From assembly GCF_000576595.1 (NCBI RefSeq), contig NZ_AWSA01000015.1:1-64000 (forward strand): a DNA stretch of 64,000 nt, in the 5' to 3' direction. Under the pieces are notes generated by a model. It was given only the letters and a program-made list of their open reading frames with translations. It was not told the origin of the DNA and made no database searches. Position 1 is the stretch's first letter; each line of letters opens with the position of its first letter. Both the position numbers and the translations under genes were made by a program. The DNA is from Intrasporangium oryzae NRRL B-24470 (lineage in GTDB: Bacteria > Actinomycetota > Actinomycetes > Actinomycetales > Dermatophilaceae). This document shows, in pieces, positions 9,036-18,112 of the stretch.

Positions 9036-9099
9036 TCCCTGAACGGAGCGCGCTAGGGTGGAGACACACCACCTGTGACGAAGATGCAGAGGAGCGCCC

Positions 9100-9765
9100 G
9101 TGAGCAACGCACCAGCGCAGCAGCAGACCAACCGACTGGATCGTCGCAAGGCCCGGACGCGTGCGGCGCTCATTCGCGCGGCGCAGACCCTCATCGCCGA
9201 GGGCAGGACGAATGTGCCGATCCTGGAGATCACCCAGGCCGCTGACGTCGGGATGGGCTCCTTCTACAACCACTTCGAGACCAAGGAGCAGCTGTTCGAG
9301 GCCGCCGTCGAGGCCGTGATGGACGCGTACGGCCAGCTGCTCGACACGCTGACGGCCGACATCGAGGACCCCGCGGAGGTGTTCGCCTGCAGCTTCCGGC
9401 TGACCGGGCGGTTGCACCGCAGGGAGCCCGAACTCAGCCGGGTCCTCCTCAACAACGCGCTCCGGCTGCTCACCACTGACAACGGCCTGGCACCGCGCGT
9501 CCGCCGGGACATCGCGGCCGCCGTGGATGCCGGCCGTTTTGACGTCGAGGACCTCGACGTGGCCGTCACGATGACCGCCGGAGCCCTGCTCGCCCTCGGA
9601 CAGCTGCTGCACGACCAGCCGGACCGTGACGTCGAGGAGACCACCGATCGGGTGACCGAGGACCTGCTGCGAATGTTCGGCGTGCCCCGGCGCCGGGCCC
9701 AACGGATCTGCTCACTCCCCCTCCCGGATCTCGACCCGGCACCAGACAGCGACTCGGCGGCCTGA
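9100..9765 (+). CDS. TetR/AcrR family regulator, paralogue 1
   Basis: A 221-residue TetR-type repressor. The N-terminal helix-turn-helix reads RTNVPILEITQAADVGMGSF, then YNHFETKEQLFEAAV, the classical TetR recognition-helix region. The ligand domain follows. The start is a GTG after gaggagcgcc. It is divergent from operon A across 144 bases that carry two operator copies. A second TetR at 19091 is very similar through the DNA-binding domain (RTNVSIQEITDSADVGFGSF) and also in the C-terminal part (FRMTGRL, APRARQDIAAAKDAGRFDV). The two probably read the same operators, perhaps with different effectors such as pathway intermediates or CoA esters. Confidence 0.9.
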   Translation: MSNAPAQQQTNRLDRRKARTRAALIRAAQTLIAEGRTNVPILEITQAADVGMGSFYNHFETKEQLFEAAVEAVMDAYGQLLDTLTADIEDPAEVFACSFRLTGRLHRREPELSRVLLNNALRLLTTDNGLAPRVRRDIAAAVDAGRFDVEDLDVAVTMTAGALLALGQLLHDQPDRDVEETTDRVTEDLLRMFGVPRRRAQRICSLPLPDLDPAPDSDSAA

Positions 9766-9950
9766 CGGATCACACCCCCCTGCTCGGCGCCTTCCGAGAG
9801 CGCGCGCGCTTACCCCGGCCTGCCGGCCTGCGGAACGCGCGGGGTATGCGGCGGACGAGAGCGGGTGGACGGGTCTGGACGCGCGTGGCGACTGGCTCAC
9901 ATTCAGATGTGCGATCGCTCTCACATTCGCGGTGCGGCTTTGAGCAGTAC

Positions 9951-9964
9951 TGACGCGATCGTCA
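9951..9964. promoter_or_regulatory. TetR-type operator upstream of phaC
   Basis: TGACG CGAT CGTCA, perfect 5-base arms, lies 80 bases upstream of the phaC start. On its left it also shares the flank gcagtac with the long palindrome at 20186-20227. It places the PHA synthase/depolymerase pair in the same probable regulon as the aromatic operons. Confidence 0.68.
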
Positions 9965-10043
9965 CTATCGAGGTATCTTTCAGTTCCTGTTGGGGTTGCG
10001 CCACACCCACGGTCGCCAGCCGAGACCCTGAGGAGACCCTTCG

Positions 10044-11732
10044 ATGAGCACCGCCACCGCCAGCCTCGCAGAGAGCGCCACTCCCCTCGACGTCCTTCTC
10101 GTCGACGCCGCACTCGGCCCGCTGCACCGCTTCCTCCCCGACATGTCCACGGTGAAGTGGGCGCTCGCTCTCGCATGCAATCCGACGCCCACAGCTCGAC
10201 GACTGGGCGAGCTGGGCGCCGAGGCGGGACGAATCCTGACCGGCACCTCGACGTTCGCGCCACGCCGCGGGGACCGGCGGTTCATCGATGTCGCCTGGAC
10301 CGAGAACCCGTTGCTGAAGCGGCTCGTCCAGCTCTACTTGGCGGGCAGCCACACCGCCGAGCTGCTCGTCGCCGAGGCGGACCTCGACGCTCGCGACCGC
10401 ACGCGCGTGCGCTTCTTCCTCGAGAACGTAGCCCAGGCGGTCGCCCCCAGCAATATCCCGCTGATCAACCCTGTCTCGACCAAGGCCGTCGTCGACACCG
10501 CGGGCCTGAGCATGATCCGCGGGGGCAAGCAGCTCGTGAGGGACCTGGCTTCGGCCCCCCGCGTGCCGGAGATGGTCGACGCCACCGGCTTCGTCGTGGG
10601 CGACAGCATCGCCGCCACGCCCGGTGCGGTCGTCCTCCGCACCGAGGTGCTGGAGCTGATCCAGTACACGCCCCAAACCGATGAGGTCTTCGAGGTGCCG
10701 GCGCTGGTCGTCCCGCCTACGATCAACAAGTTCTACGCACTCGACCTCGCCCCTGGGCGGAGCCTCGTCGAGTTCGGCCTCAGGCAGGGCCGGCAGATGT
10801 TCGTCATCTCCTGGCGCAACCCGGACACGCGGCATACCACCTGGAACCTCGACACCTACGTTCACGCGGTCCTCGACGCCCTCGAAGCCGTTGAGGAGAT
10901 CACGGGCAGCGCGCGGACAGTGCTCGGCGGTGTCTGCTCCGGCGGCATCCTCGCGAGCATCGCGGCGGCCTACCTGACCAGTGTCCACCGGGAGGAGCGG
11001 CTGGCCGGGCTGTGCCTGGCAGTGACAGCGGTTGACAACCACGACACCGAGACGGTGTCCGCCCTCGTCGACGAGCGGTTGGCGAGCCGAGCCAAGGCGG
11101 CGTCGGCGCGCCAGGGGTACCTCGACGGGCGGAGGTTGGCGGAGGTGTTCGCGTGGCTCCGGCCGGGGGATCTGGTGTGGAACTACTGGGTGAACAACTA
11201 CCTACTGGGAAAGCGGCCCCCGGCATTCGACATCCTGTTCTGGAACTCAGACACCACCCGGATGACCGCCGCACTGCACGCCGACTTCATCGACCTGGCG
11301 ATGGAGAGCTCCTTGACCCGGCCCGGGGCCCTCAACGTCCTCGGAGTTCCCATCGACCTCGCCAGGATCACGGTGGACTCCTACGTGGTCGCGGGCATCG
11401 CCGACCACATCACCCCTTGGCAGAACTGCTACCGAAGCGCTCAGCTCCTCGGCGGGAGGACCCGCTTCGTGCTCTCAACAAGTGGTCACATCGCTGCCCT
11501 GGTCAACCCGCCAGGCAACCCCAAGTCGTCCTACCACACCAACGACGACATGACATGCGACGCCGAGGGCTGGCTGACGGGCTCTGATCTCCACCAGGGC
11601 ACGTGGTGGGCCGACCTCGGGCTGTGGCTGGACGAGCGCTGTGGCCCGCGCCGTCAGGCACCCAGACAGCTCGGGTCGAGTCATCTGACCGTGCTCGTGG
11701 ATGCCCCCGGCACGTACGTCTTCGACAAGTGA
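10044..11732 (+). CDS. phaC: Class II poly(3-hydroxyalkanoate) synthase
   Basis: A 562-residue PHA polymerase that joins (R)-3-hydroxyacyl-CoA units into intracellular polyester. The lipase-like box GGVCSGGI carries the nucleophile Cys298. The other triad residues are Asp454 in GIADHITPW and His482 in STSGHIAALVNPPGNPKSSY. These positions nearly match the class II enzymes of Pseudomonas (about 296/451/479). The length also fits class II, which prefers medium-chain monomers and works without PhaE or PhaR. The start follows gaggag. phaZ begins inside its stop codon (GTGA). No phaA/phaB genes are nearby, so monomers must come from beta-oxidation or other routes. An operator shared with the aromatic operons lies upstream. 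Confidence 0.93.
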   Translation: MSTATASLAESATPLDVLLVDAALGPLHRFLPDMSTVKWALALACNPTPTARRLGELGAEAGRILTGTSTFAPRRGDRRFIDVAWTENPLLKRLVQLYLAGSHTAELLVAEADLDARDRTRVRFFLENVAQAVAPSNIPLINPVSTKAVVDTAGLSMIRGGKQLVRDLASAPRVPEMVDATGFVVGDSIAATPGAVVLRTEVLELIQYTPQTDEVFEVPALVVPPTINKFYALDLAPGRSLVEFGLRQGRQMFVISWRNPDTRHTTWNLDTYVHAVLDALEAVEEITGSARTVLGGVCSGGILASIAAAYLTSVHREERLAGLCLAVTAVDNHDTETVSALVDERLASRAKAASARQGYLDGRRLAEVFAWLRPGDLVWNYWVNNYLLGKRPPAFDILFWNSDTTRMTAALHADFIDLAMESSLTRPGALNVLGVPIDLARITVDSYVVAGIADHITPWQNCYRSAQLLGGRTRFVLSTSGHIAALVNPPGNPKSSYHTNDDMTCDAEGWLTGSDLHQGTWWADLGLWLDERCGPRRQAPRQLGSSHLTVLVDAPGTYVFDK

Positions 11733-12559
11733 CCCAGTTGCGACGGGTCCGGCTGTTTGGCCACGACGTCCGGGTTTCCGTCCGTCCGGGCACTGGCTCC
11801 GGCCCACCGCTGGTGCTCTGCAACGGCATCGGCGCCAACCTCGAGCTGCTCCAACCGTTCGTCGCGGAGGTCGATCCCCGGATCGAGGTGGTGCTGTTCG
11901 ACGTGCCGGGCGTGGGTGGTTCCCCGATGCCAAGGGTGCCGTACAACTTCGCGCTGCTCGCGTGGTTCGTCGGCGCCCTGCTCGACCGACTCGGCTACGA
12001 CCGGTTCGACACCCTCGGCATTTCCTGGGGCGGCGGCCTGGCCCAGCAGCTGGCATTCCAGTTCCCGCGTCGCTGCCGACGACTGGTGCTGGTCAGCACC
12101 GGAACCGGAATGCTGATGGTGCCGGCCCGCTTCAGCGTGCTCAGCAAGATGCTCACACCGCGCCGCTACCGCGACCCGTCATACGCGAAGGCCATCGCGG
12201 CCGAGCTGTACGGCGGCCGGATGCGCCGGCAGCCCGGCGAGGTGAGGCACGTGGCGAACGAGCAGGAACGCCTCGGGTCCGGGACCGGCTATCTCCTTCA
12301 GCTCCTCGCCGGCTTCGGCTGGTCGAGCCTGCCGGCCCTCCCACTGATCCGCCAGCCCACCTTGATCCTCGCCGGGAACGACGACCCATTGATCCCGCTG
12401 GTCAATGCGCGGATCATGCGTGCGCTGCTGCCCAACGCCTCGCTCCACGTCTTCAACGACGGCCATCTCGGGCTGATGACCTCCGCCGACGAGCTCGGCC
12501 GGCTCGTCTCGGGGTTTCTGACCTCGCCCGGAGACCAGGGCGCCTCCTCGAGTAGCTGA
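11729..12559 (+). CDS. phaZ: Intracellular medium-chain PHA depolymerase
   Basis: A 276-residue alpha/beta hydrolase. I chose the GTG at 11729, which overlaps the phaC stop as GTGA; the longer upstream reading frame is a shadow of phaC. The sequence closely follows pseudomonad PhaZ: CNGIGANLELLQPF, LFDVPGVGGSPMPR, the nucleophile elbow GISWGG with Ser99, then AGNDDPLIPLVNARI with the acidic residue and FNDGHLGLMTSA with the histidine. It breaks down stored polymer to free hydroxy acids. Synthase and depolymerase in one translationally coupled pair is the normal class II arrangement, though pseudomonads usually have phaC1-phaZ-phaC2. The gene ends seven bases from the convergent aldolase gene. 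Confidence 0.9.
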   Translation: MTQLRRVRLFGHDVRVSVRPGTGSGPPLVLCNGIGANLELLQPFVAEVDPRIEVVLFDVPGVGGSPMPRVPYNFALLAWFVGALLDRLGYDRFDTLGISWGGGLAQQLAFQFPRRCRRLVLVSTGTGMLMVPARFSVLSKMLTPRRYRDPSYAKAIAAELYGGRMRRQPGEVRHVANEQERLGSGTGYLLQLLAGFGWSSLPALPLIRQPTLILAGNDDPLIPLVNARIMRALLPNASLHVFNDGHLGLMTSADELGRLVSGFLTSPGDQGASSSS

Positions 12560-12566
12560 TGACGCG

Positions 12567-13574
12567 CTATCCCGCTCTGCCGAGGTCGAGCGCGATGTCC
12601 ACGATCATGTCCTCCTGGCCACCGACCAGGCCCCGGCGACCGACCTCCTGGAGGATCGAGCGGACGTCCACGCCGTACGTCGCCGAGGCTCGCTCGGCGT
12701 GCCGCAGGAAGCTGGAATAGACTCCTGCGTAGCCCAGGGTGAGCGTCTCACGGTCCACCTGGACCGGTCGGCTGATCAAGGGCCGGACCAGGTCGTCGGC
12801 CGCGTCCTGGAGCGCGAAGAGGTCTGCCCCGTGCCTCCAGCCCTGGAGTGTGGCCACGGCGACGAAGGGCTCGATCGGGCAGTTTCCCGCTCCGGCGCCG
12901 AGTCCGGCCAGGGACGCGTCCACCCGGGTGACGCCCTCCTCGACGGCGACGACGCTGTTGGCGACGGCCAGGGACAGGTTCTGGTGGGCGTGGACGCCGA
13001 GCTCGGTGCCTGGGTCCAGGACGTCGCGGAAGGCACGGACCCGGGCGCGGATGCCGTCCATGGTCAGGCGCCCGCCAGAGTCGGTGACGTAGACGCAGTG
13101 CGCGCCGTAGGACTCCATCAGCCTGGCCTGCCCGGCGAGGGTCTCGGGGTCGGTCAGGTGGCTCATCATGAGGAACCCTGAGACGTCCATGCCCAGCTCG
13201 CGGGCGGTGACGATGTGCTGAGCGGAGATGTCTGCCTCGGTGCAGTGGGTGGCAATGCGCACCGAACGCACGCCCAGGCGGTGCGCGTGCCTCAGGTCGT
13301 GGAGGGTGCCGATGCCGGGGAGCAGGAGCGTGGTGAGCCGGGCCTTGGTCAGGTTCGCCGCAGCCACCTCGAGCCACTGCCAGTCAGTGTGACTGCCGGG
13401 TCCGTAGTTCAGGCTGCCGCCTGCCAGTCCGTCACCGTGTGCGACCTCGATGGCGTCGACCCCCGCGTCGTCGAGTGCTCGCACAATGCGAGCGACGCTC
13501 TCGGGCGTGACCCGGTGCCGCAGCGCGTGCATGCCGTCGCGCAGCGTGACGTCCTGGAGGAAGACCCGGGTCAT
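12567..13574 (-). CDS. mhpE: 4-hydroxy-2-oxovalerate aldolase (operon B)
   Basis: A 335-residue HMG-CoA-lyase-like TIM barrel that splits 4-hydroxy-2-oxoacids to pyruvate and an aldehyde. The catalytic and metal-binding Asp lies in [15 protein letters not shown]. The two metal-binding histidines are in [26 protein letters not shown] is also typical. The gene overlaps the acetaldehyde dehydrogenase gene by four bases (ATGA). These two enzymes normally form a complex that channels the volatile aldehyde. It is the last gene of operon B. Confidence 0.93.
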   Translation of the reverse strand: MTRVFLQDVTLRDGMHALRHRVTPESVARIVRALDDAGVDAIEVAHGDGLAGGSLNYGPGSHTDWQWLEVAAANLTKARLTTLLLPGIGTLHDLRHAHRLGVRSVRIATHCTEADISAQHIVTARELGMDVSGFLMMSHLTDPETLAGQARLMESYGAHCVYVTDSGGRLTMDGIRARVRAFRDVLDPGTELGVHAHQNLSLAVANSVVAVEEGVTRVDASLAGLGAGAGNCPIEPFVAVATLQGWRHGADLFALQDAADDLVRPLISRPVQVDRETLTLGYAGVYSSFLRHAERASATYGVDVRSILQEVGRRGLVGGQEDMIVDIALDLGRAG

Positions 13575-14557
13575 GCCGACACCTCGGCGGCGTGGTTCGG
13601 ACCATCGACGTGCCCTGCGTCCTGCGCGGCGATCTGGCCGGCGATCTGCTCAGCGACGCGCAATGCTGCGGACGTCATGATGTCGAGGTTGCCGGCGTAG
13701 GCGGGCAGGTAGTGGGCCGCGCCCTCGACCTCGAGGAAGACTGTGACCTGGTGGCTGACTGGGTCGTCGCCCGCGAGCGTGTCCACGGGGTCCTCCGGGC
13801 GCACCTCGCTGAACTGGACCTCCTGCTTGAGGCGGTAGCCCGGCACATACGCCGCGACGTCCGCCACCATCCGCACGACCGACTCTCGGATCGCGGGCTG
13901 CTGCAGACCGCCCGGGTCGTGGATCAAGGCATGCACGGTGTCACGCATCAGAAGAGGCGGCTCGGCGGGGTTGAGGATGATGATGGCCTTGCCTCTGCGG
14001 GCGCCCCCGACCTCGGTGATGGCCTGCGCGGTGGTCTCGGTGAACTCGTCGATGTTCGCGCGGGTGCCAGGTCCCGCGGACTTCGAGGCGATGGACGCGA
14101 CGATCTCGGCGTAGGGAACGTCCACGACTAGCGCCAGCGCGGCGACCACGGGGATCGTTGCCTGGCCACCGCAGGTCACCATATTGACGTCGACGGCGTC
14201 CAGGTGCGCGTCGATGTTGACCGCAGGCACCACGAACGGCCCGATGGCCGCTGGGGTGAGGTCGACCAGTCGCTTGCCGTAGGGCGCGAGCTCGGCGGCG
14301 TTTTCGCGGTGAGCCGCCGCAGAGGTGGCGTCGAAGACGATGTCGATATCGTCGAAGTCCGGCATCGCGATCAGGCCGTGCACCCCCGCGTGCGTCGTCG
14401 GCACCGCGAGACGGCGGGCTCGGGCCAGGCCGTCGGAGTCGGGGTCTATACCGACCATCGCCGCCATCTCGAGGGTGTCGGACAGGCGCAGGACCTTGAT
14501 CATCAGGTCGGTGCCGATGTTTCCGGAGCCGATCACGGCGACCTTGGTGCGTCTCAT
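13571..14557 (-). CDS. mhpF: Acylating acetaldehyde dehydrogenase (operon B)
   Basis: The ATG at 14557 overlaps the hydratase stop (ATGA) and gives 328 residues, slightly more than the usual 310-316. The N-terminus has the NAD-binding [12 protein letters not shown]. The catalytic cysteine is in [34 protein letters not shown] is a strong family signature. The enzyme turns acetaldehyde (or propanal) plus CoA and NAD into acetyl-CoA (or propionyl-CoA). The aldolase partner is encoded directly downstream. The extra length is at the C-terminus, after [12 protein letters not shown]. Confidence 0.93.
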   Translation of the reverse strand: MRRTKVAVIGSGNIGTDLMIKVLRLSDTLEMAAMVGIDPDSDGLARARRLAVPTTHAGVHGLIAMPDFDDIDIVFDATSAAAHRENAAELAPYGKRLVDLTPAAIGPFVVPAVNIDAHLDAVDVNMVTCGGQATIPVVAALALVVDVPYAEIVASIASKSAGPGTRANIDEFTETTAQAITEVGGARRGKAIIILNPAEPPLLMRDTVHALIHDPGGLQQPAIRESVVRMVADVAAYVPGYRLKQEVQFSEVRPEDPVDTLAGDDPVSHQVTVFLEVEGAAHYLPAYAGNLDIMTSAALRVAEQIAGQIAAQDAGHVDGPNHAAEVSA

Positions 14558-15369
14558 GCTTGCTCTCCTGGGAACTCTGCGGTGACGGTGCCGAGAGGCC
14601 GGCCGTCGTTGCTGCACAGTTCGGCCCGGACCTGAGTCCCGGGCCGGATCGGCACCATGGGTCCGAGCGCCCCCGACAGCACCAGCTGACCGGCCGTGAG
14701 CGGATCGCCGAGGTCGCGGGCAGTCGCGGCGAGCCAGGTGAGGGCCCGCAGCGGGTCGCCGAGACACGCGGCGCCGGTGCCCATGGAGGTGGCCAGGCCA
14801 TCGACGTACAGGGTCACCTTCGTGTCGAGCGGCTCGAAGTCCGCGAACGTCAGGCGCTGGGCGCCGAGCACGAAGAGCCCACTGGACGCGTTGTCCGCGA
14901 CGGTGTCGCAGAAGGTGATGTCCCAGCCGGCGATGCGGCTGTCGACGATCTCCAGCGCGACCATGGCATGGTCGACAGCCGCTCGGACCGTGGCGGGGCT
15001 CACGTCGCCGTCGAGGTCGGCACCGAGGACGAAGGCGATCTCTGCCTCGACCTTGGGTTGCAGGAGTCGGTCAAACGGCACGGGCATGCACTCGGCCACC
15101 TGCATGTCCTCGAACAGCACGCCGAAGTCGGGCCGGTCCACGCCGAGCTGCGCCTGGACGACGGCAGATGTGAGACCGACCTTGTGGCCGACGGCCTTGG
15201 CGCCCGCCGCCACCCGGGCCTGGGTCAGCTGCAGCTGGACCGCGTATGCCGCCGCCACGTCGGTGGCGCCGATGAGGTCGCGCACGGGGGCGCACGGAAT
15301 GCGGTCGACGGAGGCGGCTCGGAGCCGGTCGGCGGCCTCCGAGACCTGCTCCAAGGTGCCCGACGTCAT
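14554..15369 (-). CDS. mhpD: 2-hydroxypenta-2,4-dienoate (2-oxopent-4-enoate) hydratase (operon B)
   Basis: The start ATG at 15369 overlaps the hydroxylase stop (ATGA) and gives 271 residues, the usual size. Family features are [20 protein letters not shown], the metal-binding acidic stretch [15 protein letters not shown], and [20 protein letters not shown]. The enzyme adds water to the dienol left after C-C hydrolysis and feeds the aldolase. Proteins of this family can also be decarboxylases, but the gene order hydrolase-hydratase-dehydrogenase-aldolase supports the hydratase role. Confidence 0.9.
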   Translation of the reverse strand: MTSGTLEQVSEAADRLRAASVDRIPCAPVRDLIGATDVAAAYAVQLQLTQARVAAGAKAVGHKVGLTSAVVQAQLGVDRPDFGVLFEDMQVAECMPVPFDRLLQPKVEAEIAFVLGADLDGDVSPATVRAAVDHAMVALEIVDSRIAGWDITFCDTVADNASSGLFVLGAQRLTFADFEPLDTKVTLYVDGLATSMGTGAACLGDPLRALTWLAATARDLGDPLTAGQLVLSGALGPMVPIRPGTQVRAELCSNDGRPLGTVTAEFPGEQA

Positions 15370-17087
15370 CGGATGGCTCCTGCCTTGGCTCGGCTGGGCG
15401 CGGTGGCCGCCGCTGGCTTGAGGCCGAGCTGGGCCACCAGGGCCCGGGTGAGCTCGTCGGTCTGTCCATCGGAGACGCCGAAGACGAACTTGTCGGGGCG
15501 CAGCACCAGCACCGAGCCCTGCTTGGCGCCGGCCCGTCGCTGCCAACCTGTGAACGCGCCGGTGATGTCCTCGATATCGACCACGCCCTCGGCGCGCAGG
15601 TCGTCCCCTGCTCTGCCCTGCGGCCGCTCGCCGGCAGCGTGCAGGGTTGCGAACGTCGCGTCGACGCGCTGCCACGTCTCGGCGTCCTTGCCGAGCACTT
15701 GACGGGGGTCCACGCCGATGCCGACGACGGCCCAGCCCATGCCCAGCGCGTCGTCGAGGCGGACCGGCCGGCCGTCGTAGGTCCGCACCTGCGCCTGCGG
15801 CGCAAGCGTTCCTTCGACGCCTCGGAAACCGCGAGGAAGTCCGAGGTAGGCGCCCTTTGGGTACTTCGGCTTGGGCTTCATGCCCATGCTGCGGACATAG
15901 CCGCCCAGCCCCGGCGTGCGCAGTACCGCCCACATCGCGGCATCCCTGGCCTTCGCCTTGGCCGGGTGCTTCACCGAGACCAGGCTCTTGTTGAGGACCG
16001 AGAAGTCGATCATCGCCTTGGCGTGGGGCTCCCGCTCGCTCTGGTAGCTATCCAGGATCGCGGAGTCGGCGCCGTGCCTGAGGATCGCCTGGAGCTTCCA
16101 GGACAGGTTGTCCGCGTCCCGGATCCCCGCGTTCATGCCCTGTCCGACGAACTGCGGGGTCATGTGCGCCGCGTCCCCGGCCAGCAGCACCCGACGGTCC
16201 CGCCAGCGGTCGGCCACCAGTGCGTTGAAGGTGTAGACCAGGCTTCGGAGTACCACCACGTCGTCGGGATCGACGTGCCGAGACAGCAGCTGGCGGACGG
16301 TCGCCTCCGCCTCGAAGTGCTCCTTCTTGTCCCCGTCCGTGAGCGCGAACTCGAACCGGTGACGTCCGCCCGGCTGCGGGCAGCTGACCGTGGGCCTTAC
16401 GGGATCGCAGATGAAGTCGAAGTACGGCCTGTGCCCGAAGGCGTCAACCCCTTCCTTGGCGGCCAGGTCGACGACGAGCCAGCGCTCCGGGAAGCTCTTG
16501 CCGGTCAGCCCGCTGCCCAGTTGGGCCCGGACGAGGCTGCGGCCGCCGTCGGCACCCACGAGGTACCGTGCCCGCACGGTCTGCGTCGTCGCCTTGTCGA
16601 CAACGCCGATGGTGTCGCCGTACGACGCGCCGGTGGAGGCTGCGTGAGCGACGCAGACACCGTCGGCGTCCTGGGTGAAGTCGACCAGCTCGCGGGCGCG
16701 AAGGACCTCGACGTGGCGGTAGCGGCCCAGCAGCGCCTCCAGCTTGTTCTCCAGAGTCGGCTGGTAGAGGAAGTTCACCACCGGCCAGCCCAGCGGCTGC
16801 TTCGTGGGCAGGAACTGGATCATGACGTCGCCGTCCGAGCGCACCCACTGGACCGCGCAGTCGAGGTCCATATCGGCATGCACCTCGTCTGCCACGCCCG
16901 CGGTCTGGAAGACCCGCATGGCCTCGTCGTCGGTATAGACGGCGCGCGCGTTGCCATAGAAGGCCGGCTCACGCTCGAGAACGAGGACGCTCAGGCCGCG
17001 GCGCCCGAGGAGGTGGGCGAGGGTGAGTCCGGTTGGCCCGAGCCCCACCACTGCGACGTCGTAGGTCTTGTCGGTGTTGTGGCTCAT
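15366..17087 (-). CDS. FAD-dependent aromatic hydroxylase, MhpA-like (operon B)
   Basis: The ATG at 17087 overlaps the dioxygenase stop (ATGA) and gives 573 residues. The class A flavoprotein motifs are VVGLGPTGLTLAHLLG, LVGADGGRSLVRAQLG and VLLAGDAAHMTPQFVGQG, with MNAGIRDADNLSWKL after the last. The C-terminal thioredoxin-like domain (GWAVVGIGVDPRQV, then VLRPDKFVFGV) is also present, as in MhpA-type hydroxylases. It most likely hydroxylates a phenol to the catechol used by the dioxygenase encoded next to it. It is about 60 residues longer than the operon A hydroxylase and only distantly similar, so two substrates or two steps are likely. Confidence 0.9.
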   Translation of the reverse strand: MSHNTDKTYDVAVVGLGPTGLTLAHLLGRRGLSVLVLEREPAFYGNARAVYTDDEAMRVFQTAGVADEVHADMDLDCAVQWVRSDGDVMIQFLPTKQPLGWPVVNFLYQPTLENKLEALLGRYRHVEVLRARELVDFTQDADGVCVAHAASTGASYGDTIGVVDKATTQTVRARYLVGADGGRSLVRAQLGSGLTGKSFPERWLVVDLAAKEGVDAFGHRPYFDFICDPVRPTVSCPQPGGRHRFEFALTDGDKKEHFEAEATVRQLLSRHVDPDDVVVLRSLVYTFNALVADRWRDRRVLLAGDAAHMTPQFVGQGMNAGIRDADNLSWKLQAILRHGADSAILDSYQSEREPHAKAMIDFSVLNKSLVSVKHPAKAKARDAAMWAVLRTPGLGGYVRSMGMKPKPKYPKGAYLGLPRGFRGVEGTLAPQAQVRTYDGRPVRLDDALGMGWAVVGIGVDPRQVLGKDAETWQRVDATFATLHAAGERPQGRAGDDLRAEGVVDIEDITGAFTGWQRRAGAKQGSVLVLRPDKFVFGVSDGQTDELTRALVAQLGLKPAAATAPSRAKAGAIR

Positions 17088-18112
17088 CGGGGGGCTCCCG
17101 TGAGCTCGGGCACGCAGACCTCGGCATGGCGGGCGTTGCGCATGATGGTGGCGAACTGATGCAGCTTGCTGAGCACGTTCTCGCCCACAGGGGTGTGGCC
17201 CCAGATGCTGATGCCCTTGTACGTCGCGGGCTCCCAGGTGGCCTCCCGCTCCGGGCCGACAGTGACCGGATTCCATCCCATCTCCAACTCGAAGCCAGAC
17301 GGCGTCACGCAGTAGAAGGACAGCGACCTGTCGTTGGTGTGCTGGCCCACCGACCACGCCATCGTGAAGCCCAGCTCGCGCACCCGCTGGTGCGCAGAGA
17401 GCATGTCGTCGAGCGTCGCTGCCTGGATGTTGACATGTTGCGCCTTGGTACGGACGGGGTCGATCTTGAGCTGCTGCACGTTGGCGATCGCGACCGAGTG
17501 GTGCCGCTCGTTGACGCGCAGGAAGCGGATCTTGAGGTTCATCCCACCGACGTTCTCGTCGATGTAGTCCGAGAGCCTGGAATCGAAGATGGTGTTGAAG
17601 TAGGCGTGCAGCCCCTGCGGGTCCCGCGTGGTGATGGCAACATGACCCATCCCGGCATCGCCGGTCACGAAGCCACTGGTGATCATGTGCAGGGGCCTCG
17701 CGCTTCTGACCGGCGCGGTGAAGATCTCCTGGGTGATGCCCTTGGGACCGGCGAAGCGCCAGAGGCGCTCCACGCCGCGCACGGCTGCCTCCTCCGTCGT
17801 GCCCTCCGCGATCGGGACACCGCGCTCGGTCACGCGCTTGACGACGCGGTCGAACGTCTGGTGGTCGTCGACCTGCCAGCCCATGGCCATCAGGTCCTCG
17901 GTGACGCCGCGCTGGATCAGGAACCGGCACTCACGGTCGTCCAGGCGGAACCGCATCACGTCCTGCGTCAGCTCGTCAACGTGAAGGCCGATCGCCTCCG
18001 CACCGAAGCGCCGCCAGTCGGTGAGATGCTGGGACTGCACCACGACGTAGCCGAGGTGGACCGAGCCGAATACCGAACCGTCGGTGTTGGGCAGCAGGAA
18101 CGCCGTACTCAT
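17084..18112 (-). CDS. Type I extradiol dioxygenase, BphC-like (operon B)
   Basis: The ATG at 18112 overlaps the hydrolase stop and gives 342 residues. It has two VOC modules with the iron ligands of BphC-type enzymes in the second: His in GMGHVAITTRDP, His in ERHHSVAIAN, and Glu in PSGFELEMGWNP. The conserved helper histidine and tyrosine regions (TKAQHVNIQA, LSFYCVTPSGF) are also present. It opens the catechol ring by meta cleavage to a 2-hydroxy-6-oxo-dienoate, the substrate of the C-C hydrolase encoded upstream. The exact ring substituent is unknown. Confidence 0.9.
   Translation of the reverse strand: MSTAFLLPNTDGSVFGSVHLGYVVVQSQHLTDWRRFGAEAIGLHVDELTQDVMRFRLDDRECRFLIQRGVTEDLMAMGWQVDDHQTFDRVVKRVTERGVPIAEGTTEEAAVRGVERLWRFAGPKGITQEIFTAPVRSARPLHMITSGFVTGDAGMGHVAITTRDPQGLHAYFNTIFDSRLSDYIDENVGGMNLKIRFLRVNERHHSVAIANVQQLKIDPVRTKAQHVNIQAATLDDMLSAHQRVRELGFTMAWSVGQHTNDRSLSFYCVTPSGFELEMGWNPVTVGPEREATWEPATYKGISIWGHTPVGENVLSKLHQFATIMRNARHAEVCVPELTGAPR

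Noticed and set aside
15639-17159. 506-residue plus-strand ORF opposite the operon B hydroxylase
   Set aside because: Antisense shadow of a well-supported flavoprotein with three conserved motifs.
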